Assembly: GCF_008642275.1 (NCBI RefSeq)
Contig: NZ_CP029189.1
Coordinates: forward strand, 7,050,001 to 7,114,000
From: Streptomyces venezuelae
Lineage (GTDB): Bacteria; Actinomycetota; Actinomycetes; Streptomycetales; Streptomycetaceae
Reading direction: 5' to 3'
Length of the DNA: 64,000 nt
This document shows positions 1 through 9,072 of this stretch, piece after piece (positions within the stretch are counted from its first letter, which is position 1; the number at the start of each line of letters is the position of its first letter). The notes beneath the pieces are model-generated. The model searched no databases and was not told the origin of the DNA. It was given only the letters and a program-made list of their open reading frames with translations. Position numbers and translations under genes: made by a program.

Positions 1-291
1 GGCGAGGTTGGCGAAGATCGTGGTCAGCCACAGCCAGGCGGTGATCGCCCAGCCGAACCACTCCGTCGGGTCCTTGACGGCCAGCACGGTCGTGACGACC
101 GAGCCGACGAGGACCACGAACATGACCGGCGACTTGATCATGATGCGCGGGTCGAGCTTGCGCACCGCGTCGGGGAAGGACTTCAGCAGCTGCTTGGGGT
201 CGAACAGGCCCCCGCCGACGCGGCCGGCGGGCGGCTTGTGGCCGGTGGGCAGGTCCTCGTGCGGGGCACGGGTCTCAGTGGCGGTGCTCAT
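1..291 (-). CDS. kdpB: KdpB, K+-transporting P-type ATPase subunit B (N-terminal part only)
   Basis: Only the first 97 codons lie in the window; the gene runs off the left edge. KdpB is the ATP-hydrolysing P-type subunit of the high-affinity KdpFABC potassium pump. The visible part has a hydrophilic N-terminus, the motif FDPKQL, then [18 protein letters not shown] leading into the first two membrane segments, as is usual for KdpB. The phosphorylation site lies outside the window. The ATG overlaps the kdpA stop as ATGA, the classic translationally coupled kdpA-kdpB junction. kdpC, and possibly kdpDE, would be expected further left. Confidence 0.95.
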   Translation of the reverse strand, partial: MSTATETRAPHEDLPTGHKPPAGRVGGGLFDPKQLLKSFPDAVRKLDPRIMIKSPVMFVVLVGSVVTTVLAVKDPTEWFGWAITAWLWLTTIFANLA

Positions 292-1952
292 GATGCGAGC
301 CCTTCGGCGAGCGGCCCCAGCGCGAGGGCGGGGAAGTAGGTCAGACCGGTGACGATGAGGATCGTGCCGACGAGGAGGCCGGTGTAGAGCGGCTTGTCGG
401 TACGGAGGGTGCCCGCCGTCTCGGGGACGGGCTTCTGCTCGGCGAGCGAACCGGCGAGCGCCAGGACGAACACCATGGGCAGGAAGCGGCCCAGGAGCAT
501 GGCGATGCCGATCGTGGAGTTGAACCACTGGGTGTCCGCGTTCAGGCCCGCGAACGCGGAGCCGTTGTTGTTGGCGCCCGAGGTGTAGGCGTACAGCACC
601 TCGGAGAAGCCGTGCGCCCCGGAGTTCAGCATCGAGTGCGGTGGAGTCGGCAGGGCCATGGCCGCGGCCGTGAAGCACAGCACCAGCGCCGGGGTGATCA
701 GGATGTAGCAGGCCGCGAACTTGATCTCGCGGGTGCCGATCTTCTTGCCCAGGTACTCGGGGGTGCGGCCGACCATCAGACCGGCGATGAACACCGCGAT
801 GATCGCCATGACCAGCATGCCGTAGAGGCCGGAGCCGACACCGCCGGGGGCGATCTCGCCGAGCTGCATGCCCAGTAGCTGGATGCCGCCGCCGAGGCCG
901 GTGTAGGAGGAGTGGAAGGAGTTGACCGCGCCGGTCGAGGTCAGTGTCGTGGCGACCGAGAAGATCGCGGAGGCGCCGACGCCGAAGCGGGTCTCCTTGC
1001 CCTCCATCGCGCCGCCCGCGACCTCGAAGGCCGGGCCGTGGTGCGAGAACTCGGTCCACATCATCAGTGCCGTGAAGCCGAGCCAGATCGTCGCCATCGT
1101 CGCGAGGATCGCGTAGCCCTGCCGCAGGTTGCCGACCATCCGGCCGAAGGTACGGGTCAGCGCGAACGGGATGACGAGGATCAGGAAGATCTCGAAGAGG
1201 TTGGAGAACGGGGTGGGGTTCTCGAAGGGGTGGGCGGAGTTGGCGTTGAAGTAGCCGCCGCCGTTCGTTCCCAGTTCCTTGATGACCTCCTGGGAGGCCA
1301 CGGCCCCGCCGTTCCACTGCTGGGTGCCGCCCGTGAACTGGCCGACCTCGTGGATCCCGGCGAAGTTCTGGATCGCGCCGCAGGCGACGAGGACGATCGC
1401 GCCGACGACGGCGATGGGCAGGAGGATGCGGACGGTGCCGCGTACCAGGTCGGCCCAGAAGTTGCCGAGTTCACCGGTGCGGGAGCGGGCGAAGCCCCGT
1501 ACGAGGGCCACGGCGACGGCCATGCCGACGGCGGCCGAGACGAAGTTCTGCACCGCGAGGCCGCCGGTCTGCACGACGTGGCCCATGGCCTGCTCGCCGT
1601 AGTACGACTGCCAGTTCGTGTTGGCCACGAACGAGGCGGCGGTGTTGAACGCCTGGTCGGGATCGATCGCGGCGAAGCCGAGCGAGCCGGGCAGGACGCC
1701 CTGGGCGCGCTGGAGGCCGTAGAGGAAGAGCACGCTGACTGCGGAGAAGGCGAGGACGCCGCGCAGGTAGGCGGGCCAGCGCATCTCGGCGGAGGGGTTG
1801 GCGCCGATCGCCTTGTAGATCCACTTCTCCGGCTCGTAGTGCTTCTCGGAGGAGTAGACGCGGGCCATGTAGTCGCCCAGGGGGCGGTAGGCCAGCGCGA
1901 GCGCGGCGATCAGTGCGAGGAGCTGGAGCACACCAGCGAGAGCGGGACTCAT
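288..1952 (-). CDS. kdpA: KdpA, K+-binding and channel subunit of KdpFABC
   Basis: This 554-residue integral membrane protein is the potassium-selective subunit of the Kdp pump and has the usual family length. Pore-loop signatures are visible, especially [20 protein letters not shown] around residues 230-250, a selectivity-filter region, and the N-terminal motif [12 protein letters not shown]. About ten hydrophobic segments are present. The ATG at 1952 is preceded by a GGAGAGG stretch inside the end of kdpF, six bases upstream, so the genes are tightly coupled. Kdp operons are normally induced by K+ limitation or osmotic stress through KdpDE. Neither regulator gene is in the window. Confidence 0.97.
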   Translation of the reverse strand: MSPALAGVLQLLALIAALALAYRPLGDYMARVYSSEKHYEPEKWIYKAIGANPSAEMRWPAYLRGVLAFSAVSVLFLYGLQRAQGVLPGSLGFAAIDPDQAFNTAASFVANTNWQSYYGEQAMGHVVQTGGLAVQNFVSAAVGMAVAVALVRGFARSRTGELGNFWADLVRGTVRILLPIAVVGAIVLVACGAIQNFAGIHEVGQFTGGTQQWNGGAVASQEVIKELGTNGGGYFNANSAHPFENPTPFSNLFEIFLILVIPFALTRTFGRMVGNLRQGYAILATMATIWLGFTALMMWTEFSHHGPAFEVAGGAMEGKETRFGVGASAIFSVATTLTSTGAVNSFHSSYTGLGGGIQLLGMQLGEIAPGGVGSGLYGMLVMAIIAVFIAGLMVGRTPEYLGKKIGTREIKFAACYILITPALVLCFTAAAMALPTPPHSMLNSGAHGFSEVLYAYTSGANNNGSAFAGLNADTQWFNSTIGIAMLLGRFLPMVFVLALAGSLAEQKPVPETAGTLRTDKPLYTGLLVGTILIVTGLTYFPALALGPLAEGLAS

Positions 1953-1958
1953 CTGTGG

Positions 1959-2048
1959 CTAGAACCTCTCCGGCTTGACGAGGGCGAGGACGAGGTAGCC
2001 CAGCAGGGCGACGGCCACGACGAGGCCGACGATGTTCTCGGCGTTCAC
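1959..2048 (-). CDS. kdpF: KdpF, small stabilising subunit of the Kdp pump
   Basis: A 29-codon ORF starts at GTG and encodes a single hydrophobic helix ending in KPERF. This is the size, layout and tail expected of KdpF, the lipid-like subunit that stabilises KdpABC. It lies six bases upstream of kdpA. Its GTG overlaps the stop of the preceding 27-codon ORF as GTGA. It is too short for ordinary ORF calling and is easily missed. Confidence 0.85.
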   Translation of the reverse strand: MNAENIVGLVVAVALLGYLVLALVKPERF

Positions 2049-2128
2049 AGCTTGGTCACCCCCTTGGCGATGAGAGCCACCAGCGCGAACACCGCGACCG
2101 TGGTGACGACGAAGGCCAGATCGGCCAT
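2045..2128 (-). CDS. 27-residue hydrophobic leader peptide upstream of kdpF
   Basis: The ORF starts at ATG 2128 behind a good ribosome site (CAGGAG, 7 bases upstream). It reads MADLAFVV, then a hydrophobic stretch, then AKGVTKL. It is a single predicted membrane helix with a short basic tail, and its TGA overlaps the kdpF GTG. The ribosome site and the overlap indicate real translation. It may be an extra mini-subunit of the pump or a coupling leader. I recall similar short ORFs before kdpF in other Streptomyces but cannot name a family. Confidence 0.65.
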   Translation of the reverse strand: MADLAFVVTTVAVFALVALIAKGVTKL

Positions 2129-2160
2129 CGCGAGCTCCTGAGTGAAGTGGGAAGTAATGA

Positions 2161-2178
2161 ATCGGCCAGATGGCCGAT
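2161..2178. promoter_or_regulatory. Inverted repeat in the kdp 5' region
   Basis: ATCGGCCA and TGGCCGAT form a perfect 8-bp inverted repeat separated by GA, 33 to 50 bases upstream of the kdp leader ORF. It could be an operator or a short 5'-UTR hairpin. Further upstream, GACGCC followed by TGACGG occurs twice (near 2213 and 2252), which could be a regulator direct repeat. No regulator is assigned. Confidence 0.4.
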
Positions 2179-2290
2179 GACGAGGTAACCGTGTCTTCAT
2201 CCCGGCGTTAAGACGCCTTGACGGTGTCCATACGGGCGCACGGGGACTCTTGACGCCACCCTGACGGGCAGGGACGGAGAAGGCTCGCGG

Positions 2291-2524
2291 TCAGCCCGGG
2301 TGGGACAGGCCGGCAGTGTCCAGGGCGGCGCCGGCCTGCGCGGCCTGCGCGGCCGGCGTGAAGGCCGCCGACGGCGCGGCGACGGCTCCGGCGATCCGCG
2401 TGCCGATGGCGGCAAGCGCCACCACCGCGACGGCGAGGACCAGCGCCGCGTGCGTCGCCGAAAGATCCGTACGGACGGCCACGAGCGCGAGCGCCACGAG
2501 GAAGGGGGCCAGCGGTGTGAAGCC
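2291..2524 (-). pseudogene. Internally deleted remnant of a DUF4118 membrane protein
   Basis: The reading frame contains LAPFLVALALVAVRTDLSAT, then a second hydrophobic run, GTRIAGAVAA, then jumps to AQAGAALDTAGLSHPG before the stop. The first part matches the N-terminal membrane segments, and the last part the extreme C-terminus (AQAGAALDSADLPHQA), of the intact 252-residue protein at 29938-30696. About 150 residues, including the GAF-like part, are missing. No convincing start and ribosome site precede the homologous part; the in-frame ATG at 2677 lies in the promoter region of the facing transporter. The join is best read as an old internal deletion. Confidence 0.65.
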
Positions 2525-2726
2525 CCTATGAAGTGTCCCCCCGCCGGAAGGGGAAGCACCCGTCGCTGCGCGGTCTTGACACCCCTCATACGACTGGCCC
2601 GCCCGGGCATCAAGGGCGCGTGAAGACTGGCGTGGCGGTCGTACGGATGACGCCAAGAACACTGGTGATCCGGCCATGGCGCTCGGACGCTGTCCTCACT
2701 TTGGTCCGACGGAGGAACAGCGAGAG

Positions 2727-4610
2727 ATGTCCATAGACATGGGAAAGCCGAGCGCGGCAGGACGGGCCCCGGGCACGGAGGATCCTCCTGATACCGGTGT
2801 GAGGACACCGGCGGACGGCGACCGCCACCGGCTGACCGCCCTCCAGGGGCTGGCCGCGCTGTCCCTGGACGCGATGGCGTCCGTGGCCTACGGGCCGGAG
2901 TCGATCGTGCTCGTCCTGGCCGCGGCCGGTGCCCACGGCCTGGGCTTCACCCTTCCCGTCACCCTGGCGATCGCCGCGCTGCTCGCGGTGCTGGTGGCCT
3001 CGTACCGGCAGGTGATCGCCGCGTTCCCGGACGGCGGCGGCTCGTACGCGGTCGCCAGACGGCACCTGGGCCGGCGCACGAGCCTGGTCGCGGCGGCCTC
3101 CCTGATCCTGGACTACGTCCTGAACGTCGCCGTGTCCGTCACGGCCGGCGTGGCCGCCCTCACCTCGGCCTTCCCCGAGCTGTACGGGGAGCGGGTGTGG
3201 ATCTGCCTGGGCGTCCTCCTCCTGGTCACCGCGGTGAACCTGCGCGGTGTCGTGGAGTCCGCCAAGGCGTTCCTCGTGCCGACCGCAGTGTTCGTCGGGT
3301 CGATCCTCGCGATGGTCGTCGCCGGGCTCTTCCGCAGCGGTCCCGTCAGCACCGCGTCCGCCGCCGGGCACGCCACCGCCCTCGGCGAGGGCGCGACCAC
3401 CGTCGGCGCGCTGCTGCTGCTGAAGGCCTTCGCCGCCGGCTGCTCCGCCCTGACCGGGGTCGAGGCCGTCGCCAACGCCGTTCCCTCCTTCCGGGCTCCG
3501 GCCGCTCGCCGGGCCCAGCGCACCGAGGTCGCGCTCGGCGCGCTCCTGGGCGTGATGCTGATCGGCCTGTCGGTCCTCATCGGGCGCTTCCACCTCCAGC
3601 CCGTCGAGGGCGTCACCGTCCTCGCCCAGCTCGCGGACGCCTCCTTCGGCCACAACGCCGCTTTCTACGTGGTCCAGTTCGCCACGATGGTGCTGCTCGC
3701 GCTCGCCGCGAACACCTCCTTCGGCGGACTGCCCGTGCTGATGAGCCTGCTCGCCCGGGACAACCACCTGCCGCACGTCTTCGCCCTCAAGGCCGACCGC
3801 CAGGTCCACCGCCACGGCGTGGTCTGGCTGGCCCTGGTCTCCGCGCTCCTGCTCGTCTTCTCCGGCGGCGACACCAACACCCTCGTCCCGCTCTTCGCCA
3901 TCGGCGTCTTCGTCGGCTTCACCATCTGCCAGCTCGGCATGGTCCGGCACTGGTACGGGGAACGGCCGCGCGGCTGGCGGGCGAAGGCGGCCCTCAACGG
4001 CTTCGGCGCCCTGCTGACCGGCGTCTCGGCCCTCGTGGTCACCGCCACCAAGTTCACCGAGGGCGCCTGGCTGATCGTCGTCGCGCTGCCGCTGCTCGTC
4101 CTCGGCTTCGGACGCGTCCACCGGGCGTACGCCGAGATCGGCGAACGCCTGGAGCTCGGCCGGATCCCGCAGGCACCGCGCCGGTCCCGCTCGCTGGTCG
4201 TGGTGCCCGTCTCCGGTCTGTCCCGCCTGACCAGCCAGGCGCTCACGGCCGCCCGCTCACTGGGCGACGAGGTCCTCGCCGTGACCGTCACCCACCCGTC
4301 TCCCGAGGACCGTGAAGCGGCCGAAGCCCTGCGGCGCGACTGGGAGCTGTGGAAGCCCGGCGTCGAGCTGATCGAGCTCGCCCCTCAGACCCGATCGCTC
4401 GGCCGCCCCCTGTCGGCGTACGTACGGAAGCTGGCGCAGACCCATCAGGACGCGCAGGTGACCGTCCTGATCCCGGAGACCGAACCCGCCCGCCTCTGGC
4501 AGCGGCTGCTGCAGAACCAGCGCGGCTCCGTCGTCGCCCACGCGGTCCGCCGCGACACCGACGCCGTGATCTGCCGACTCCGCTTCCGCGTCACGGCCGA
4601 GGCACGTTGA
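2727..4610 (+). CDS. KimA-type APC-superfamily potassium transporter
   Basis: This 627-residue protein has about twelve membrane segments and a cytosolic C-terminal domain. SLDAMASVAYGPESIVLVL near the N-terminus, SYRQVIAAFPDGGGSYAVA, LLLLKAFAAGCSALTGVEAV and LVPLFAIGVFVGFTICQLG all match landmarks I recall from Bacillus KimA (YdaO), a K+/H+ symporter held inactive by c-di-AMP. The C-terminal segment starting RSLVVVPVSGLSRL also matches. The ATG at 2727 has GGAGG eleven bases upstream; an earlier in-frame ATG at 2676 lacks a ribosome site. Its position divergent from kdp supports a K+ role. An amino-acid substrate cannot be excluded from sequence alone. Confidence 0.8.
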   Translation: MSIDMGKPSAAGRAPGTEDPPDTGVRTPADGDRHRLTALQGLAALSLDAMASVAYGPESIVLVLAAAGAHGLGFTLPVTLAIAALLAVLVASYRQVIAAFPDGGGSYAVARRHLGRRTSLVAAASLILDYVLNVAVSVTAGVAALTSAFPELYGERVWICLGVLLLVTAVNLRGVVESAKAFLVPTAVFVGSILAMVVAGLFRSGPVSTASAAGHATALGEGATTVGALLLLKAFAAGCSALTGVEAVANAVPSFRAPAARRAQRTEVALGALLGVMLIGLSVLIGRFHLQPVEGVTVLAQLADASFGHNAAFYVVQFATMVLLALAANTSFGGLPVLMSLLARDNHLPHVFALKADRQVHRHGVVWLALVSALLLVFSGGDTNTLVPLFAIGVFVGFTICQLGMVRHWYGERPRGWRAKAALNGFGALLTGVSALVVTATKFTEGAWLIVVALPLLVLGFGRVHRAYAEIGERLELGRIPQAPRRSRSLVVVPVSGLSRLTSQALTAARSLGDEVLAVTVTHPSPEDREAAEALRRDWELWKPGVELIELAPQTRSLGRPLSAYVRKLAQTHQDAQVTVLIPETEPARLWQRLLQNQRGSVVAHAVRRDTDAVICRLRFRVTAEAR

Positions 4611-4928
4611 CGCCCCTCTGACGGCTGTTCGACGGGTCTCGTGCGCCCGCATGGTGATCGGGCGCCGCGCCGGGACGGTGTCGTCGAGCGGGCCGTCGGC
4701 CCGCTTCGGCCAGGAGGAGGGCTGGCTGCTGCCGGCACCACCCGGCGGGTGGGCTCTGCCGCCAGAGCGCGGGGCTGTGCTACGCCACCAGGAGGAAAGG
4801 CGTTAAGAGGGCGTCAGGATTCCGTCAGACGAGGCTATAGACGTATTGGCTGCGTTCTCGCTGCGTACGCTGGCCCAGCCGTCGACTCCGATGGCCGAAT
4901 CCACGCTGCACGACGGGAGCGCCCCACG
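4611..4928 (+). promoter_or_regulatory. Upstream region of the second APC permease
   Basis: This 318-bp gap holds no convincing gene. It contains GGCGTTAAGA at 4799-4808, the same 10-mer found upstream of kdp at 2204-2213, followed by GGCGTCAGGATTCCGTCAG and a CTATAGAC stretch that could be a -10 element. The region probably carries the promoter of the gene at 4929. No c-di-AMP riboswitch could be recognised here. Confidence 0.4.
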
Positions 4929-6866
4929 ATGGCCACCCCTGCCCGCTCCTCGCGCCTGCGCGCGTGGATGCTGGAAGGCTTGACCGCCGAGAACAGTTCG
5001 CCCGCTGCCAAGGAGGCGGCGGCCCAGCCGCACGGCCGGCCCTGGTGGCGGGTGATGTGCCTGACGGGTCTGGACTACTTCTCCACCCTCGGCTACCAGC
5101 CCGGCATCGCCTTCCTCGCGGCCGGTCTGCTCTCGCCGCTGGCGACCATCGTGCTCGTCCTGCTGACCCTCTTCGGCGCCCTGCCCGTCTACCGGCGGGT
5201 GGCCGAGGAGAGCCCGCACGGCGAGGGCTCCATCGCCATGCTGGAGAAGCTCCTCTCCTTCTGGAAGGGCAAGCTCTTCGTCCTGACCCTGCTCGGGTTC
5301 GCGGCCACCGACTTCCTCATCACCATCACCCTCTCCGCCGCGGACGCGACCGCGCACATGGTGGAGAACCCGCACCTCACCAGTACCCTCCACGGCCACG
5401 AGGTCCTGATCACCCTGATCCTGATCGCGCTGCTCGGCGGCGTCTTCCTCAAGGGGTTCAGCGAGGCCATCGGCGTCGCCGTGGTCCTCGTGGGCACCTA
5501 CCTCGGCCTGAACGTCGTGGTGGTGGCGGTCGGGCTGTGGCACGTGTTCACCGCACCGCAGGTCATCACGGACTGGACGGCCGCGCTGACCGCGGAGCAC
5601 GGCAACGTGTTCATGATGATCGCCATCGCACTCGTCGTGTTCCCGAAGCTCGCACTGGGCCTGTCCGGGTTCGAGACCGGTGTGGCGGTCATGCCGCACG
5701 TGAAGGGTGACCCCGACGACACCGAGGAGAAGCCCGCCGGGCGGATCCGCGGCGCCAAGAAGCTGCTGACCACGGCTGCCGTGATCATGAGCGTCTTCCT
5801 GATCTGCTCCAGCCTGATCACCACGCTGCTCATCCCGGCCGCCCAGTTCGAGCCCGGCGGCGAGGCCAACGGCCGCGCCCTCGCGTACCTGGCCCACGAG
5901 TACCTGGGCTCCGCCTTCGGCACCGTCTACGACATCTCCACGATCCTGATCCTGTGGTTCGCGGGGTCCTCGGCGATGGCGGGCCTGCTCAACCTGATGC
6001 CGCGCTACCTGCCCCGCTACGGCATGGCCCCGCAGTGGGCCCGCGCCCTGCGCCCGATGGTCATCGTGTTCACCCTCGTCGCGTTCCTCGTGACCTGGCT
6101 CTTCGACGCCGACGTCGACGCGCAGGGCGGCGCCTACGCCACCGGTGTCCTGGTCCTGATCACCTCGGCGGCGGTAGCCGTGACCATCGCGGCCCGCCGT
6201 GCCGGGGAGCGCGGCTGGACCATCGGCTTCGGGATCATCTCCGCCGTCTTCATCTACACCACGGCCGTCAACGTCGTGGAGCGCCCGGACGGTGTGAAGA
6301 TCGGTGCCTGCTTCATCGGCGGCATCATGGCGCTCTCCCTGCTCTCCCGCCTGGCCCGCGTCTTCGAGCTGCGCGTCACGCACATCGAGTTCGACGACAT
6401 GGCGCAGCGGTTCATCCGTGACACCGCCAACCGCACGATCCGGTTCATCGCCAACGAGCCCGACAACCGGGACCTGGAGGAGTACCGGCAGAAGAAGGCG
6501 CAGATCCGCGCGGACAACGACATCCCGGCCGAGGACGACGTGATGTTCGTCGAGGTCACGGTCCTGGACGCGTCCGAATTCGAGTCCGGGATGCGCGTAC
6601 GCGGCGAGGTCCTGCACGGCCGCTACCGCGTCCTGACCCTGGAGAGCTCCAGCATCCCCAACGCGCTGGCCGCCCTCCTCCTCCACGTCCGCGACGAGAC
6701 CGGCCAGCGGCCCCACATCTACTTCGAGTGGACGGAAGGCAACCCGATGGCCAACTTCTTCCGCTTCTTCCTCTTCGGCCAGGGCGAGGTCGCCCCGGTC
6801 ACCCGCGAGGTCATCCGCGAGGCCGAACCGGACCGCAGCCGCCGCCCGCACGTGCACGCCGGCTGA
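4929..6866 (+). CDS. APC-superfamily permease with long cytosolic C-terminus
   Basis: This 645-residue membrane transporter begins [20 protein letters not shown]. The motif [20 protein letters not shown] opens the first membrane segment, with about twelve segments up to residue 465 and then a roughly 180-residue hydrophilic tail. The Tyr-Gln-Pro in the first helix and the [13 protein letters not shown] loop are typical of an actinobacterial APC family related to KimA-like carriers. The substrate is unknown. The K+-system neighbours make cation transport plausible, but this is an inference. The frame is open upstream to 4641, but ATG 4929 begins the conserved part. The gene is transcribed in the same direction as the KimA-like gene. 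Confidence 0.85.
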   Translation: MATPARSSRLRAWMLEGLTAENSSPAAKEAAAQPHGRPWWRVMCLTGLDYFSTLGYQPGIAFLAAGLLSPLATIVLVLLTLFGALPVYRRVAEESPHGEGSIAMLEKLLSFWKGKLFVLTLLGFAATDFLITITLSAADATAHMVENPHLTSTLHGHEVLITLILIALLGGVFLKGFSEAIGVAVVLVGTYLGLNVVVVAVGLWHVFTAPQVITDWTAALTAEHGNVFMMIAIALVVFPKLALGLSGFETGVAVMPHVKGDPDDTEEKPAGRIRGAKKLLTTAAVIMSVFLICSSLITTLLIPAAQFEPGGEANGRALAYLAHEYLGSAFGTVYDISTILILWFAGSSAMAGLLNLMPRYLPRYGMAPQWARALRPMVIVFTLVAFLVTWLFDADVDAQGGAYATGVLVLITSAAVAVTIAARRAGERGWTIGFGIISAVFIYTTAVNVVERPDGVKIGACFIGGIMALSLLSRLARVFELRVTHIEFDDMAQRFIRDTANRTIRFIANEPDNRDLEEYRQKKAQIRADNDIPAEDDVMFVEVTVLDASEFESGMRVRGEVLHGRYRVLTLESSSIPNALAALLLHVRDETGQRPHIYFEWTEGNPMANFFRFFLFGQGEVAPVTREVIREAEPDRSRRPHVHAG

Positions 6867-7100
6867 CGGGCGCGCACGGGCATTCCCCGCCTTCGCAGTT
6901 GGTCAGGCACTGCAGAAGATCGCGGTCTCGCTCCCCGTTCGGCGGGGTGGCGCGGTGGACCCGATGGCCGGTGTCACGTGTCTCCTGGAGCAGGGGACCG
7001 GGCCCACGCCGATCGGCCGGAAGTGCCACTCCCACCGACCGCACCACGCCCTAGACTGCGACCGCTCCAGGACCTGGCGATCATCGGGAGGGCGTGCAAG

Positions 7101-7826
7101 ATGAAGCGAGCACTGATCAGCACATTCGCGGCTTTGGCGTTAGTCGTGTCCGGGGGAGGTGTGGCCACCGCTTCCGACGGCGCTCCGCCGCGCACCACGC
7201 ACGGTCCTTGCCAGTACACGCAGACCCCGGACGAACCGCCCGCGCGCCGTGTTCCGCTGCCGCCCGACCCGCGGCGCACCCCCAGCCGTGGCACGGTGGA
7301 CATGGCCGTTCCGACCAGCCAGGGCCCCCTCCCGCTGCACTTGGACCGGGCCAAGGCGCCGTGCACGGTGCAGAGTTTCCTGCACCTGGCCCGGCACGGG
7401 TTCTACGACCGCACGGTGTGCCACCGTCTGACGGCGTATCCGACGCTGAAGGTCCTGCAGTGCGGTGACCCGACCGGAACCGGTGAGGGCGGGCCCGGGT
7501 ACAAGTACAAGGACGAGCTGCCGGTGGACCTGCCCCCGGCACCGACCGATCCGACCGGCACCCGCCGCCTCTACGGGCGTGGCCTGCTGGCGATGGCCAA
7601 CGCCGGTCCGGACACGAACGGTTCGCAGTTCTTCGTCGTCTACGGAGACTCCGCGCTGCGGCCGAACTACACGGTGTTCGGCACGGTCGGCGCCGACGGC
7701 CTGACGACACTCGACAAGACCGCCGCCGGAGGTATCGAGCCGACCGCGGAGGACCCGGCGCCGGTCGACGGCACCCCCGTGCTGCGGACCGAGCTGTTCC
7801 GTGTCCGGCAGTCCTGCGAGCACTGA
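7101..7826 (+). CDS. Secreted cyclophilin-type peptidyl-prolyl cis-trans isomerase
   Basis: This 241-residue protein has an N-terminal signal peptide (MKRALISTFAALALVVS, cleavage likely near ATASDG), a Pro-rich linker, then a cyclophilin fold from about residue 70. Recognisable parts are FYDRTVCHRL (the position of the catalytic Arg), GDPTGTGEGGPGY, and LLAMANAGPDTNGSQFFV. It would catalyse proline isomerisation outside the membrane. It contains five cysteines, some replacing usual glycines (LQCGDPTG), suggesting disulphides. Codon 14 is TTA (7140-7142), the rare leucine codon read by the bldA tRNA, so translation may be tied to development. A strong hairpin follows at 7897. Confidence 0.88.
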   Translation: MKRALISTFAALALVVSGGGVATASDGAPPRTTHGPCQYTQTPDEPPARRVPLPPDPRRTPSRGTVDMAVPTSQGPLPLHLDRAKAPCTVQSFLHLARHGFYDRTVCHRLTAYPTLKVLQCGDPTGTGEGGPGYKYKDELPVDLPPAPTDPTGTRRLYGRGLLAMANAGPDTNGSQFFVVYGDSALRPNYTVFGTVGADGLTTLDKTAAGGIEPTAEDPAPVDGTPVLRTELFRVRQSCEH

Positions 7827-7896
7827 CGCTCCGCGACGTGGCTCGCAGGTGGCGGCCGGGCGCCTGCTCCGGCGGCGCCCGCCTCGGGCCGATCAC

Positions 7897-7933
7897 GGGC
7901 GGGTGATCCGCGGGGGCGGCGGATCACCCGCCC
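7897..7933. terminator. Perfect 15-bp hairpin, likely terminator
   Basis: GGGCGGGTGATCCGC and GCGGATCACCCGCCC form a perfect 15-bp stem with a 7-base G-rich loop between the convergent cyclophilin gene and the DevR-like regulator gene. It has no U-tract, as is common in Streptomyces, and could act in both directions. Confidence 0.75.
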
Positions 7934-8094
7934 CCGCGGATTCCGGCGCGGACACGTCGACGCCCGCCTCGCCCGGGGCCCCTCGCCACGGGTGGACGGG
8001 GACCGAGGTGTCGGTGAACGCCCCGCCGATCGTGCGACCGTGACCGCGTGGTCGGCGCGGGAGGCGGCCTCCCCCGTCGCGCCCTGGGCCGTCG

Positions 8095-8805
8095 CTACTC
8101 CGCCGCCGCAGACGGCTGGCGGCCGGGCGGGGTCAGGGCGTGGCTGGCGATCACGGCGGCCTGGACGCGTCGTTCCACCCCGAGCTTGACGAACAGCCGC
8201 GAGATGATGTTCTTCACGGTCTTCTCCGCCAGGTACAGCCGCTTGCCGATCTCCCGGTTGGTGAGCCCCTCGCTGACCATCAGGAGGATCTCCTTCTCCC
8301 GGTCCGTGAAGCCGGGCAGCCCCGGTGCCCGCTGCTCCTGCCGGGGCGCGTCTCCGCGCATGCGTGCCATCAGCCGGGCGGTGGCCCCCGGGTCGAGCAT
8401 CGACTGGCCGGCGGCCACCGTCCGGACGGCGGTCACCAGGTCGGTTCCGGTGATCTGCTTCAGAACGTATCCGGAGGCCCCCGCCATCACGGCGTCCAGG
8501 AGTGCCTCCTCGTCGTCGAAGGACGTGAGCATCAGGCACGCCAGCTCCGGCATCTGCGAGCGCAGCTCACGGCACACGCCCACGCCGTCCCCGTCCTGGA
8601 GCCGCACGTCCAGGATCGCGACCTGGGGACGCAGCGCCGGGATGCGGACCAGCGCCTGCTCGGCCGTGCCCGCTTCGCCGACCACGGTGAGGTCGGGCTC
8701 GGCGTCCAGCAGATCGTGCACTCCCCGGCGTACGACCTCGTGGTCGTCGAGGAGGAAGACGCGGATCGGTTCCGTCGCGGGGGAGGGGGCACTGCTGCCG
8801 GTCAT
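8095..8805 (-). CDS. NarL/DevR-family response regulator (OsdR/DosR-like)
   Basis: This 236-residue protein has a receiver domain followed by a LuxR-type helix-turn-helix. FLLDDHEVVRRGVHDLL holds the acidic pocket, ILDVRLQDGDG the phospho-accepting Asp, and GFTDREKEILLMVSEGLTNR starts the DNA-binding domain. Layout and wording closely resemble mycobacterial DevR/DosR and Streptomyces OsdR. ATG 8805 has CGAAGGAG upstream. The frame stays open far upstream without coding evidence. The likely partner is the GAF kinase at 10023-11747. Two plus-strand genes sit between them, so they are not in one operon. Confidence 0.88.
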   Translation of the reverse strand: MTGSSAPSPATEPIRVFLLDDHEVVRRGVHDLLDAEPDLTVVGEAGTAEQALVRIPALRPQVAILDVRLQDGDGVGVCRELRSQMPELACLMLTSFDDEEALLDAVMAGASGYVLKQITGTDLVTAVRTVAAGQSMLDPGATARLMARMRGDAPRQEQRAPGLPGFTDREKEILLMVSEGLTNREIGKRLYLAEKTVKNIISRLFVKLGVERRVQAAVIASHALTPPGRQPSAAAE

Positions 8806-8949
8806 GACGCAACTCCTTCGCCTGTGTTCGTCCCGGGACGCACGAACACCCCAGGCATCCTCCCCCCGGACGGGCCGGAGGGACAGGGCCGATCGGCCCT
8901 CAGGGGACGGCGGTTCCCGGCCACGGGCAGCGGCCGGGCCCTCGGGAAA

Positions 8950-8963
8950 GGGACCTTCGGCCC
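8950..8963. promoter_or_regulatory. Candidate DevR/OsdR box
   Basis: GGGACCTTCGGCCC lies between the divergent regulator (start 8805) and the STAS gene (start 9073). It differs at one fixed position from the Dos-box pattern GGGACTTNNGNCCC that I recall from mycobacteria. It could allow auto-regulation and co-regulation of both flanking genes. Confidence 0.45.
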
Positions 8964-9072
8964 TGCCACGAGGGCCTGCCGGACCTTCCCGGACGGGCGC
9001 GGCACCGGATGGACTGGTGGCGCACGGGGAAGGGCGCGACTCGACGGAGCCGCACGCAGCGCGGAGGACGCC

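Noticed and set aside
2560..2726. c-di-AMP (ydaO) riboswitch before the KimA-like gene
   Set aside because: No recognisable motif or extended pairing was found by eye; a covariance search would decide.
2610..4121. Long minus-strand ORF opposite the KimA-like gene
   Set aside because: High-GC shadow frame: low-complexity, Asp/Gly/Glu/Gln-rich translation without domains, antiparallel to a clear membrane protein.
4803..6857. Long minus-strand ORF opposite the second APC permease
   Set aside because: Same shadow pattern; the transporter frame has conserved motifs and a proper start.
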